NCBI GenBank assembly: GCA_024638765.1
Contig: JAHEJT010000011.1
Coordinates: 1-59,683 of the forward strand
Length of the DNA stretch: 59,683 nt
DNA from: Verrucomicrobiales bacterium
GTDB taxonomy: Bacteria > Verrucomicrobiota > Verrucomicrobiia > Verrucomicrobiales > DEV007
Reading direction: 5' to 3'
Shown: piece after piece, positions 6,641-14,119 of the stretch
Position numbering within the stretch: the first letter of the stretch is position 1
Layout of the letters: each line of letters starts with the position of its first letter
The notes under the pieces: model-generated
Database searches by the model: none
Seen by the model: only the letters and a program-made list of their open reading frames with translations
Told to the model about the DNA's origin: nothing
Made by a program: the position numbers and the translations under genes

Positions 6641-8050
6641 TCAGCGGGCGGGGCGGGCGGTGCTCTGGATGACGGTCTCGGGGACCAGGGGTTTCCAGGC
6701 GGCTTCGTCGCCGGACGCAATGAGACCGTGGACTTCGCGGGCACTGTACTTGAGACTCTCTGCGGGGAGATTGCTGGGCAAGCAGCGGATGAAACGGTTT
6801 CCCGATAAGTAACGGAAGAGATGGTCGAGGTGGGATGCGACCTCGATCTGTTCGGCGGATTTCAGTGCACCGGTCTTCCGGTTGAAACAGGGATAGGCAT
6901 AGAGTTTGACCTTGTGCTTGAAGAGCCGGCCGAAGGCCTCGAGGATTCCGCCGTCGAGATTCTGGTACCATTTCTCCTGGAAGATCTCCTCGAGCAAAGG
7001 CACGCCAAGGACGACACCGATGGGCAGTTTGGTGTACCGGCTCAGATAGGCGCCGAGCCGGTGGAACTCGGCGAGCCGGGACACGAGCACCGTCTTGCCG
7101 AGGTCCTGGAGGGTATCGGCGCGGCGCAGGAAATCCTCGTCGTCCACGGCGGTGGCGTCGCCCTCCTTGACGAGGAGGTTGTGCATGGTGATCTCCGTGA
7201 GCTCGATGTAATCGACGGCTTCCTCTCCGTGATCATCCACGAGGGCCTGGCCGGCGCTCTCGAGCATATCGAGGTTCACCTTGGTGACGGGGTTAAAGCT
7301 GCCCCTGAGGACGAGCAGGGGGCGCTTGTAGAGGCGTTCGGCGGGCTGCATGACCTCTCCATCGGGCGCGAAGAGGGCGGCGTCGGTGAGGCCCCCGTGG
7401 ACCAGCTGGAGGGCGCAGAGGCGGTTGTCGTGCCCGTCCTCGAAAGGGGCCCCACTGAATTTGAGCATATCCACCTCGATGCGGTTGCGGCTGAGATTGT
7501 CGAGGAGGGAGGCGACATACTTGGGCAGGTCGCGGGGATGCCGGAAGGCGCTGTGGATCATGTTGACGCCCAGAATCCCGAGCGCTTCCTGTTGCTGAAT
7601 ATTGGTTTCGTCGAGAAGCCGGACGTGGAGGAGAATATCTCCGGGCGAGGATTGGGGTTCCAGCTGAATTCGCATCCCGAGCCAGCCGTGGCATTCGCCG
7701 GTGTCCTGGTAACCGCGCGCACGGACGGTGTTGCAGAAAGAGAAGAAGCAGGTGTCTTTACCGCGCTTGGGCCCGAGGCGCTCCACGAGAATGCCGTATT
7801 CGTGATCCAGCATGGACTCGAGGCGGGTGCGAGAGACGTAGCGTTGGCTCGAGCCATAGAGCGCATCGCTCATGGTCATGTCATAGGCGGAGATGGTCTT
7901 GGCGATGGTGCCCGCCGTGCCGCCGACGTAAAAGAACCAGTTGGCGGTTTCCTGTCCGGCCCCGATTTCGGCGAAGGTGCCGTACTTGGATTCGTCGAGG
8001 TTGAGTTCGAGGACTTTGTCGTGCGTCGATAGGACTTTGGGGTCGGACAT
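6641..8050 (-). CDS. Conserved protein of unknown function (469 aa)
   Basis: This is a soluble, acidic 469-residue protein without signal peptide or membrane segment. The ATG at 8050 was chosen because the longer frame runs into the repeat array at 8057-8140, which would add a junk N-terminus. Recognisable stretches are GGTAGTIAKTISAYDM near residue 39 and VLRGSFNPVTKVNLDML near 260. The second resembles the GSFNP...GH block of nicotinate/pantetheine-type nucleotidylyltransferases, but the His of the HxGH signature is not there. I have a vague memory of relatives automatically labelled as adenylyltransferases and would not rely on that name. It reads as a real, well-formed gene of unknown role. 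Confidence 0.75.
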   Translation of the reverse strand: MSDPKVLSTHDKVLELNLDESKYGTFAEIGAGQETANWFFYVGGTAGTIAKTISAYDMTMSDALYGSSQRYVSRTRLESMLDHEYGILVERLGPKRGKDTCFFSFCNTVRARGYQDTGECHGWLGMRIQLEPQSSPGDILLHVRLLDETNIQQQEALGILGVNMIHSAFRHPRDLPKYVASLLDNLSRNRIEVDMLKFSGAPFEDGHDNRLCALQLVHGGLTDAALFAPDGEVMQPAERLYKRPLLVLRGSFNPVTKVNLDMLESAGQALVDDHGEEAVDYIELTEITMHNLLVKEGDATAVDDEDFLRRADTLQDLGKTVLVSRLAEFHRLGAYLSRYTKLPIGVVLGVPLLEEIFQEKWYQNLDGGILEAFGRLFKHKVKLYAYPCFNRKTGALKSAEQIEVASHLDHLFRYLSGNRFIRCLPSNLPAESLKYSAREVHGLIASGDEAAWKPLVPETVIQSTARPAR

Positions 8051-8056
8051 GGCGAA

Positions 8057-8140
8057 AGGATGGAAGATGGAAGATGGAAGATGGGGGGTCGGGAAAAGGG
8101 AGGCTCGGTCGCGAAGATGGAAGACTGAAGATAGAAGATG
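8057..8140. repeat. Two 7-bp tandem arrays (GGAAGAT type)
   Basis: The first array (about 8057-8086) has units of TGGAAGA. The second (8113-8140) has four units, GAAGATG, GAAGACT, GAAGATA and GAAGATG. Both have a period of exactly seven and lie directly upstream of the minus-strand start at 8050. The rest of the gap up to 8371 contains only the hairpin at 8158-8193 and no gene. Confidence 0.85.
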
Positions 8141-8157
8141 GGGTGATCCGGGTTCAA

Positions 8158-8193
8158 GATTCATCCTCCTTCGCCGAGGCTACGGAGGACGAG
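8158..8193. repeat. Palindromic intergenic element
   Basis: The stretch contains CCTCCTTCGCCGAGGCTACG followed by GAGGACGA. The CCTCC and GGAGG ends pair as a hairpin. I recall near-identical elements as common dispersed repeats in environmental genomes; only one copy is seen in this window. Confidence 0.55.
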
Positions 8194-8371
8194 AGGTCGC
8201 AGGTTGCCGGAATATTGAGGGCTCGGTGAGGATTGGGTGCGGGAAGCCTCGTGGAAACCGTGGTAACGGCAATTTGCGCCGAATTTGAAGGGGGAAGCCG
8301 CGGGGGACTCACCGGCCGACCGCGAACGTTGAACCTTGAACTGTGAATCATCCTGCCTCCGGCAGGAGGAT

Positions 8372-8710
8372 TCAGGCTTTGTATGCGAGGTAGAGGAGGG
8401 CGAGGAGGACGATCAGGACGATGGCGCTGAGGCTGGTGACGAGACCGAGCCGCGCACCGAGGGAGGCCCGGGCATCGATAATGTTCGCCAGCCGAAGGTA
8501 TCGGGACTTGTGGTGCGTTGCCGAGGAACGGCGCCGGTGACGCCGGGCGTGTTCGACGGGTCCGGACTCGGAGGGGTGATCTTCGCGATAGGTTTCCGTG
8601 CTCGACAGGTGGCTGAAGAACTCGTCGTCGCGACTCTTGGGGGCCTGGGGTTTCACGGCGCCTTGAGGGGGGTAACCGAGTACCCTAAAGTCGGGAGGGT
8701 CGAGGGTCAA
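8372..8710 (-). CDS. Small membrane-anchored protein, unknown function
   Basis: This is a 112-codon frame with a polar N-terminal half rich in Arg and His, followed by a C-terminal transmembrane helix (residues about 88-108, LVTSLSAIVLIVLLALLYLA) and a short YKA tail. The topology suggests a tail-anchored inner-membrane protein. The first codon is a TTG; a GTG 54 bp further in (8656) would give a 94-residue version. I recognise no family. It lies downstream of the ABC ATPase on the same strand with a 208-bp gap. Confidence 0.5.
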   Translation of the reverse strand: MTLDPPDFRVLGYPPQGAVKPQAPKSRDDEFFSHLSSTETYREDHPSESGPVEHARRHRRRSSATHHKSRYLRLANIIDARASLGARLGLVTSLSAIVLIVLLALLYLAYKA

Positions 8711-8739
8711 GGGGGGAGTGCGGTGCGTGGCGCCGCGTG

Positions 8740-8788
8740 ATCAGTTAATAGTAAAAAGTTATCAGGAGTCAGGGGTCAGGGGTCAGGT
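8740..8788. repeat. 7-bp tandem array (GTTATCA / GTCAGGG type)
   Basis: Seven consecutive heptads are in phase: TCAGTTA, ATAGTAA, AAAGTTA, TCAGGAG, TCAGGGG, TCAGGGG, TCAGGTT. The array changes unit sequence midway without losing the 7-bp register. Confidence 0.8.
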
Positions 8789-8902
8789 TGGCGTCTTTGA
8801 TGGCTCGGCGGGATTCAGGAAAGCCGCTGGCCGTCGACATCATGTTCCGAGGGAACGTGAAAGGATTGCCGGCAGGCGTTACGTCTTGAGTGCTTGCGGC
8901 TT

Positions 8903-8925
8903 GGCGGGACGCCGCGCCCTACCTT
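8903..8925. repeat. GTAGGGCGC element overlapping a stop codon
   Basis: On the minus strand this reads AAGGTAGGGCGCGGCGTCCC and onward. The TAG inside it is the stop codon of the ABC ATPase gene. The same AAGGTAGGGCGC string supplies the stop codon of the sulfatase at 37149. I recall similar strings as a dispersed palindromic element, but only these two partial copies are seen here. Confidence 0.45.
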
Positions 8926-9605
8926 GTCGCCGCGCCGTCGAGGATCGTGCCGTCCTGGACCTGGATCTTGCGGTGGGCGTGGGAGGCGACGGCAGGGTCG
9001 TGGGTGACGAGGATGATGGTGTGTCCGTCACCGTGCAGTTGCTTGAAGACATCGAGGATGGCGGCGGCGTTTTCGGAGTCGAGGTTCCCGGTGGGTTCGT
9101 CGGCGAGGAGGAGTCGCGGCCGATTGATGAGAGAGCGGGCGATGGCGACGCGCTGGCGCTGCCCGCCGGAGAGCTGGTTGGGGTAATGACTGATGCGATC
9201 GGTGAGGCCGACGGCGTCGAGCACTTCCATGGCGCGATCCGTGGCGTCCTTTTGGGGCACGCGCTGGTACATGAGCGGGAGGAGGGTGTTTTCCAGGACG
9301 GTGAGGCGGGCGAGCAGATTGAACGCTTGAAAGACGAATCCGATTTTTTCGCCTCGCAGGCGGGCGCGCTCCTGTTCGCCGAGCGCCGAGACGTCTTTTC
9401 CTTCGAACGTAATGCTGCCGGCGGTGGGCTTGTCCATGAAGCCGATGATGTGCATGAGGGTGGACTTTCCGGATCCGGAGGCGCCGAGAATGGCCACGAA
9501 TTCGCCTTTCTCGATGGTGAGATCGACGTCGCGGAGGGCGCGCACTTCGACCTCACCCATCTGGTAGGTTTTGGAGAGGCCCCGGAGTTGGAAGAGGGGG
9601 GGCAT
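8919..9605 (-). CDS. ABC transporter ATP-binding protein, MacB/LolD type
   Basis: This 228-residue nucleotide-binding subunit has Walker A GASGSGKST (about residues 41-49), a Q-loop in VFQAFNLLA, signature LSGGQRQRVAIARSL, Walker B LLLADEPTGNLD and the H-loop THDPAV. The spacing and the ADEPTGNLDS string place it in the MacB/LolD/FtsE group, which energises lipoprotein release or efflux through tripartite pumps. A TolC-family channel lies upstream on the same strand, 288 bp away. No permease or membrane-fusion protein is adjacent, which is unusual; the partners may be elsewhere. The stop codon lies inside a repeat element. Confidence 0.95.
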   Translation of the reverse strand: MPPLFQLRGLSKTYQMGEVEVRALRDVDLTIEKGEFVAILGASGSGKSTLMHIIGFMDKPTAGSITFEGKDVSALGEQERARLRGEKIGFVFQAFNLLARLTVLENTLLPLMYQRVPQKDATDRAMEVLDAVGLTDRISHYPNQLSGGQRQRVAIARSLINRPRLLLADEPTGNLDSENAAAILDVFKQLHGDGHTIILVTHDPAVASHAHRKIQVQDGTILDGAATR

Positions 9606-9612
9606 GGGGGGA

Positions 9613-9647
9613 AGTTATCAGTTATTAGTTGTTAGTTATTAGTTATT
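9613..9647. repeat. 7-bp tandem array (AGTTATT type), left arm
   Basis: Five heptads are in register: AGTTATC, AGTTATT, AGTTGTT, AGTTATT, AGTTATT. The array at 9841-9882 carries the complementary sequence type, so the two form an inverted pair about 190 bp apart. The array starts eight bases upstream of the ATP-binding protein's start codon. Confidence 0.85.
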
Positions 9648-9777
9648 TGGGAGGTGCCGGGTCGGTGGTCGTTAGATTTGAGACCGGAGAAGAGTTGCGG
9701 GAGAAAAGGCGACTCAAGCGGGCGGTCAGCATGTGATCTCTTGCCGTAAGCCATGAGAGAGATTGACGATGTACGAG

Positions 9778-9804
9778 GGATCCTTCGACTTCGCTCAGGA
9801 TGAC
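9778..9804. repeat. Palindromic element, second copy
   Basis: This reads GGATCCTTCGACTTCGCTCA followed by GGATGACA and closely matches 6509-6536. TCCTTCGA and its partner TCAGGA give an imperfect hairpin. Confidence 0.7.
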
Positions 9805-9840
9805 AGAGGGTAAGGGAAGGGTTCTCGTCCTGTGTCGTTT

Positions 9841-9882
9841 AACCAACAACCAATAGCCGATAACTGATAACCGATAACAAAA
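9841..9882. repeat. 7-bp tandem array (AACTGAT type), right arm
   Basis: Six heptads are in register: AACCAAC, AACCAAT, AGCCGAT, AACTGAT, AACCGAT, AACAAAA. The type is the reverse complement of the array at 9613-9647. It ends 12 bp beyond the stop codon of the TolC-family gene. Confidence 0.85.
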
Positions 9883-9893
9883 ACTTTCTTTAA

Positions 9894-11507
9894 TTATTTT
9901 GCGTTCGCAGGCTGAAGGGAGCGGGGATTGGCCGAGCCATCGCCAAACACCAGCCCATACCGGTGGGGGAGGGAGCCTTCGAGTTGGGCGAGATCGACGA
10001 TGGCGCGGAGGAGATCCACGTTGGCTTCGAGGTGGCGCAGGCGCGCTTGTTCCATGTCTTCCTGGGCTTCGAGAAGATCTCGCATGGTGGCCTGGCCGCT
10101 GCGGCGTTCACTTTGTTTCTGTTCGAATTTCTCGACGTTGAGGTCGCGACTGACGGCGGTGACGCGGAGGCGTTCCCGGGCGAGTTCGACTTCCCGGCAG
10201 GCTGCGCGGATATCGGTGTAGAGATCGAGTTTGACCTCCGAGGTATTGAGTTGTTCACGCTCCAGGGAAGTGAGGGCCTCGGCGTAACGGGCTTTCTCTG
10301 CTCTCCTTCCGAAGGGGACACGGAACTCGAGGAGCACCTCCCAGAAATAGCCGTTGCCTTCGCCGAGGCGGTCGAAGGCGAGGCGCTGGGAGGCGTCGCG
10401 TCCGAGATATCCGCCAGTGGCGTTGAGGTCGAGCGCGGGGAGGGTGTCATTCTTGGCCCGGGTGCGTTCGATTTCCCGTTGCCGCAAGGCATTAAGCTGG
10501 AGTTGGATGGTGGGAGCATTTTCGAGCGCGGTTGCAAAGCTGGTGCGTGGGTCGGGGAAGAAAAGGCTGTTGGAAGGGAGGGGTTCAAGCTGGAGATCGC
10601 CGGGTTCCTGCTCCATGAGGATGCCCATGCTCTTGAAGAGAAGGTCCTTGGCGTCGTTGTGCAATTTTCGCGCAAGGAGGAGGGCTTCCTGTGTTTCGGA
10701 AAGGGAGGCCCGGGATTCGAGGACATCGACCCGGGTGCCGAGGGAGGCTTTTTCGCGTTCGACGGCTTCCTCGAGGATGATCTCTCCGAGCTCGATGCTG
10801 TTTTCGGCGATCTCCACCGCGAGGTCGGTGGATACGACGAGCCAGTAAATTTGCTCCACGTCGCGAAGGACCTGGAGGACGCCGTTGAAGATTTCGAGGT
10901 TGGCGCGATCGACCTGGAGTTCGGCGAGGCGGATGGGGGCGAGGTTGTAGGTGAAGCCGGCGGTCCGGAGAAGGGGCTGGCGGACGGAGAGGTTGACGCT
11001 GGAATTGAATTCGGGGTTGAGGCGCGCGAATTGGGAATTGGTTTCCAGGCGATCGAGGACATCGCCGGTGAGTTGGATCGAGCCCCCGGTGGGGAGATCT
11101 GCCTCGATGCCGGTGCTGACTTCGGCGGCGGTGCTTTCGTTCTGGATGGCGCCTTCGAGCTCGCTGCCGCCGATCGGGGAGAGGCGGTCGCTGTATCCGC
11201 CGGTGGCGGTGAAGGCGGGATCGAAGACGGCTTCCGCGGCGTCCAGCTGGTAACTCGCGATGCGCTCGTCACTGCGGACGATACGCAGGCTGAGGTTTTT
11301 CTCGAGTGCGGTATCGATGGCCTCGCGGAGCGAGAGTTTCGAGGTTTGTGCGGAGGCCGGAGTGAGGAGGAGGAAGGCGAAGAGTAGAGCTAAAGTGGCG
11401 CCGGTGGCGTGCAAGGATTTAGAGACAGGCAACCCGCCGTCGCTCTCCGAGCTATGGCGCGCCAAGGGGATGCCTGTGCGACCTTGGGATTTGGGGGAGC
11501 GGGGCAT
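9894..11507 (-). CDS. TolC-family outer-membrane efflux protein
   Basis: This 537-residue protein carries the OEP/TolC repeats: LSLREAIDTALEKNLSLRI at the start of the mature chain, long amphipathic helices (about residues 190-250 and 400-500) and the second-half strand segments. In the outer membrane it would form the exit duct of a type I or tripartite pump. The ATG at 11507 overlaps the stop codon of the upstream penicillin-binding protein gene as TGATG, which supports this start and translational coupling. The leader is unusually long, 54 residues before the ASAQ cleavage area, because a 55-bp palindromic repeat (11424-11478) is translated in frame ahead of the hydrophobic core TLALLFAFLLL. 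Confidence 0.9.
   Translation of the reverse strand: MPRSPKSQGRTGIPLARHSSESDGGLPVSKSLHATGATLALLFAFLLLTPASAQTSKLSLREAIDTALEKNLSLRIVRSDERIASYQLDAAEAVFDPAFTATGGYSDRLSPIGGSELEGAIQNESTAAEVSTGIEADLPTGGSIQLTGDVLDRLETNSQFARLNPEFNSSVNLSVRQPLLRTAGFTYNLAPIRLAELQVDRANLEIFNGVLQVLRDVEQIYWLVVSTDLAVEIAENSIELGEIILEEAVEREKASLGTRVDVLESRASLSETQEALLLARKLHNDAKDLLFKSMGILMEQEPGDLQLEPLPSNSLFFPDPRTSFATALENAPTIQLQLNALRQREIERTRAKNDTLPALDLNATGGYLGRDASQRLAFDRLGEGNGYFWEVLLEFRVPFGRRAEKARYAEALTSLEREQLNTSEVKLDLYTDIRAACREVELARERLRVTAVSRDLNVEKFEQKQSERRSGQATMRDLLEAQEDMEQARLRHLEANVDLLRAIVDLAQLEGSLPHRYGLVFGDGSANPRSLQPANAK
11424..11478. repeat. 55-bp palindromic element inside a coding region
   Basis: This 55-bp element is identical to 40953-41007 at about 49 of 55 positions. 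Its ends are inverted (GACAGGCA and TGCCTGT) and the centre reads GCCGTCGCTCTCCGAGCTAT. It lies inside the TolC-family leader and is open in that frame. Confidence 0.85.
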
Positions 11508-13990
11508 CAGTCGAATTCGATGGCGGGCGGGGGAGGGAGCTCGACACGGAATTCTTCTTCGCCGATTTCGAGGGGTGCGATCACTTCCGCCGGCTTAACG
11601 ACGCTGTCCTCCTCCGACGGATTCTCATCCGGGCTTGGCTCCACGGTGGCGCGGACTACGGGAGTGACGGCACGGTAAGGATCTGCGCCGAGCACGGTGG
11701 GGCTCTTCATGGGGATAGCTTCGATCGCATTGAGATCGCGCGCAGGAGCGCCGGGCGAAGTAAAAGCGAGGGTGGGACCGGCGATCCGGCCGGGCGGGGG
11801 TCCCCCCCCGTGGATCGGGCAATAGGCATCCAGCCGGTGTTCCGGCCGGAGGTATTCCAGGTGGGTGCAGCGGACATCGATGCGCCGGCCGTCGATGATG
11901 TCGGGTTCGTAACAGGAATCGGTGGCGGGTTTGCCTGAGCGATCACAGATTTCGAAAGCCACGGCGATTTCCGGAGGCTCGATGGGACCGGGGGGAAAGG
12001 ATTCGAGCGAGGCATTCATGGCGTCCACCCAGACAGGGAGGACGGTGTCATTGCTGAACGCGCCACGATAGATGGGTCCCGGCTTGTCGAAGCCAGTCCA
12101 GACGCCGCAGGTGACGCGGCTGTCGTATCCGACAAAACAGTTATCGGTGAAATTGTATGCGGTTCCGGTTTTCCCTCCCGCCGGGAAATCCTCAAGTCCG
12201 TATTCGCTTCGCGCCCGGCCGGCGGTGCCTTTTTCGAGCACGTCCCGGAGGCAAGTGTGGGCTTGGAAGGCGCTGATGGGATCGAGGGCGGTCTCGGGAG
12301 GGTCCAGGCTGGCATGATCGGCCCGATAGACCACGTTTCCGTCGCGATCCCTGATGGTCTCGACGATATAAAGTGGCTGGGAGCGGACACCTCCGTTTGG
12401 GAAGACGGTGTAAGCGGTGACAAGTTCGCTGAGAAAGAGTTCACTGCTTCCAAGGAAACTGCTGGGGTACTCGCGCATTGGAGAGGCGATGCCGGCTTTC
12501 TTGGCGGTGGTGATAAGCGCTTCGACGCCGTTATCGAGGGCGAGTCCGAGGCGGGCGGTGGCGGCGACTTTCGACCGGACCAGCGCGCGGCGGGCGGTGA
12601 TTTCGCCTTCGTGCATATTGTCGGCTGTTTCCACGCCCCATTCTCCGAGGATGCCCTGGGTCCCGCCGATCATGACCTTGCGATTGTCGATGGGGACATC
12701 ATTCACGGGAGTGCCGGGGAACATGCCGTTACCGAAGGCGGTGGCGTAGAGAAAGGGTTTGAAGGCCGTGCCGGGCGGGCGTCGGGCCTGGAGCGCGCGA
12801 TTGAACTCGCTGTGTTTGTATTCCCGGCCGCCAATCATACTGATGACGGCGCCCGTGCGGTTGTCGATCATGAGCAGCGCGCCCTGGAGGTATTCCGGTG
12901 GAGGGATATCCTCCACGCCGTCCTCGCGAAGTTGCTGGATGCGGGCGGTGTATTCGGCGTAGGTCTGGTGTTGAAAGTCGGGGTGGGTTTCGACGCGGGA
13001 AAGGTTTCGATGAAGACTTTCTTCGGCGGCGCGCTGAATGTCGCTGTCGATGGTGGTTTCGATAAGGAACCCGCCGCGTGCGGCTTGTTCATACCCGACC
13101 TCATCGATGACCAGCTGACGCACCTGTTGGTAGACGTAGGAGGATCGGTTTTCAAAAGCCTTCGGCGATGTGAGCAAAGGCTTTTGTTTGAGCGCGGAGT
13201 ATTGTTCGGGGGAGATAACTTTCTCGTTGCGCATGCGCAGGAAAACCTGGTTACGGGCTTCGATCGATTGATCGGGATTCCGAAGAGGAGAGAGCCGGTT
13301 GGGGCTTTTGATGAGGCCGCAGAGGGTGGCTGATTCCTCGATATTGAGGTCTTTTGCGGGCTTTCCGAAGTATCCCATGGCGGCGGAATTGACGCCGTAG
13401 AAACCGCTCCCGAAATAGATGCGGTTGAGGTAAAGCTCCATGGTCTGGGCCTTGGTGAGGATCTCTTCGATGCGGAGCGCGAGAAAGGCTTCGACAATTT
13501 TTCGTTTGTAACTCCGGCCTGAGAGCCCGAAGGATTTCCGGGCGAGCTGCTGGGTGATGGTGCTGCCGCCCTGGACGACGCCGCCTTTCTTGAGGTTGTG
13601 GATCATGGCACGGGCGATGCCCAGGTAATCGACTCCGTGGTGATCGAAGTAGCGGGAATCTTCCGCGGCGACGAGGGCCTGGATGAAGTGGAAGGGCACG
13701 TCATCGAATTCCACCGGACGCCGGTTTTCCACATAAATGCGACCGATCTCTTTGCCGTTGCGATCGTAAATGACGCTGGCGGTCTCGAGCTTGTAAAGGT
13801 CTTCGAGATTATAGGAATCTGCCTGGGCTTTGAGAGGCCGAAGGAAGAGGGTAAGGGCGAGGAGGCCGAGCAAGGAGACGATGAGCCCGGTGTAGATCGC
13901 GATACGGAGCCAGCGTTTTCGCCAGAGGGGTTCTTTGTAGAGGAAGCCGGGTTCGCCGGGATCCCGCGCCGGTGCCGAAAAAAGATTCAT
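11507..13990 (-). CDS. Class A penicillin-binding protein (PBP1A-like) with altered transpeptidase motifs
   Basis: This 827-residue protein would build peptidoglycan strands at the inner membrane. It has a transmembrane anchor (about residues 29-50). The GT51 glycosyltransferase domain has AAEDSRYF (catalytic Glu110), GGSTITQQL, RKIVEAF and GVNSAA. A transpeptidase domain follows. The glycosyltransferase motifs are complete. In the transpeptidase domain the SxxK box reads PPGTAFKPFLY, so Thr408 (codon ACG) stands where the acylated Ser is expected. The SxN box reads SKV (473-475); KTGT (607-610) is intact. The ATG at 13990 was preferred because the open frame upstream runs through a repeat array. 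A Pro-rich C-terminal tail of about 100 residues follows. The gene is coupled to the TolC-family gene by TGATG. Confidence 0.93.
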   Translation of the reverse strand: MNLFSAPARDPGEPGFLYKEPLWRKRWLRIAIYTGLIVSLLGLLALTLFLRPLKAQADSYNLEDLYKLETASVIYDRNGKEIGRIYVENRRPVEFDDVPFHFIQALVAAEDSRYFDHHGVDYLGIARAMIHNLKKGGVVQGGSTITQQLARKSFGLSGRSYKRKIVEAFLALRIEEILTKAQTMELYLNRIYFGSGFYGVNSAAMGYFGKPAKDLNIEESATLCGLIKSPNRLSPLRNPDQSIEARNQVFLRMRNEKVISPEQYSALKQKPLLTSPKAFENRSSYVYQQVRQLVIDEVGYEQAARGGFLIETTIDSDIQRAAEESLHRNLSRVETHPDFQHQTYAEYTARIQQLREDGVEDIPPPEYLQGALLMIDNRTGAVISMIGGREYKHSEFNRALQARRPPGTAFKPFLYATAFGNGMFPGTPVNDVPIDNRKVMIGGTQGILGEWGVETADNMHEGEITARRALVRSKVAATARLGLALDNGVEALITTAKKAGIASPMREYPSSFLGSSELFLSELVTAYTVFPNGGVRSQPLYIVETIRDRDGNVVYRADHASLDPPETALDPISAFQAHTCLRDVLEKGTAGRARSEYGLEDFPAGGKTGTAYNFTDNCFVGYDSRVTCGVWTGFDKPGPIYRGAFSNDTVLPVWVDAMNASLESFPPGPIEPPEIAVAFEICDRSGKPATDSCYEPDIIDGRRIDVRCTHLEYLRPEHRLDAYCPIHGGGPPPGRIAGPTLAFTSPGAPARDLNAIEAIPMKSPTVLGADPYRAVTPVVRATVEPSPDENPSEEDSVVKPAEVIAPLEIGEEEFRVELPPPPAIEFD

Positions 13991-14060
13991 GGATGGGCGG
14001 ACGTCAGGGACGAATATGGCCCGATCCCCGGGGGAGGGCAAGGGGTATTGAAGGCGGAGG

Positions 14061-14109
14061 GGAGATGGAAAATTGAAGATGGAAGATGGAAGATAGATGC
14101 TGGATGCTG
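14061..14109. repeat. 7-bp tandem array (GAAGATG type)
   Basis: Seven heptads are in register: GGAGATG, GAAAATT, GAAGATG, GAAGATG, GAAGATA, GATGCTG, GATGCTG. The array lies between the divergent penicillin-binding protein and MidA-type genes, ending 10 bp before the latter's ATG. Confidence 0.85.
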
Positions 14110-14119
14110 GGGGACGACG

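Noticed and set aside
6821-8032. 403-codon plus-strand frame
   Set aside because: It is a mirror of the minus-strand gene at 6641-8050, with an acidic Gly/Val/Glu-rich composition typical of antisense frames.
8051-8164. N-terminal extension of the 469-residue protein up to 8164
   Set aside because: The extra 38 codons are translated 7-bp repeat (HLPSSIFH-type peptide), which is a typical artefact; the ATG at 8050 gives a normal start.
9963-11387. 474-codon plus-strand frame
   Set aside because: It is antisense to the TolC-family gene, which has recognisable motifs and a coupled start.
12257-13333. 358-codon plus-strand frame
   Set aside because: It is antisense to the penicillin-binding protein gene and has no recognisable domain.
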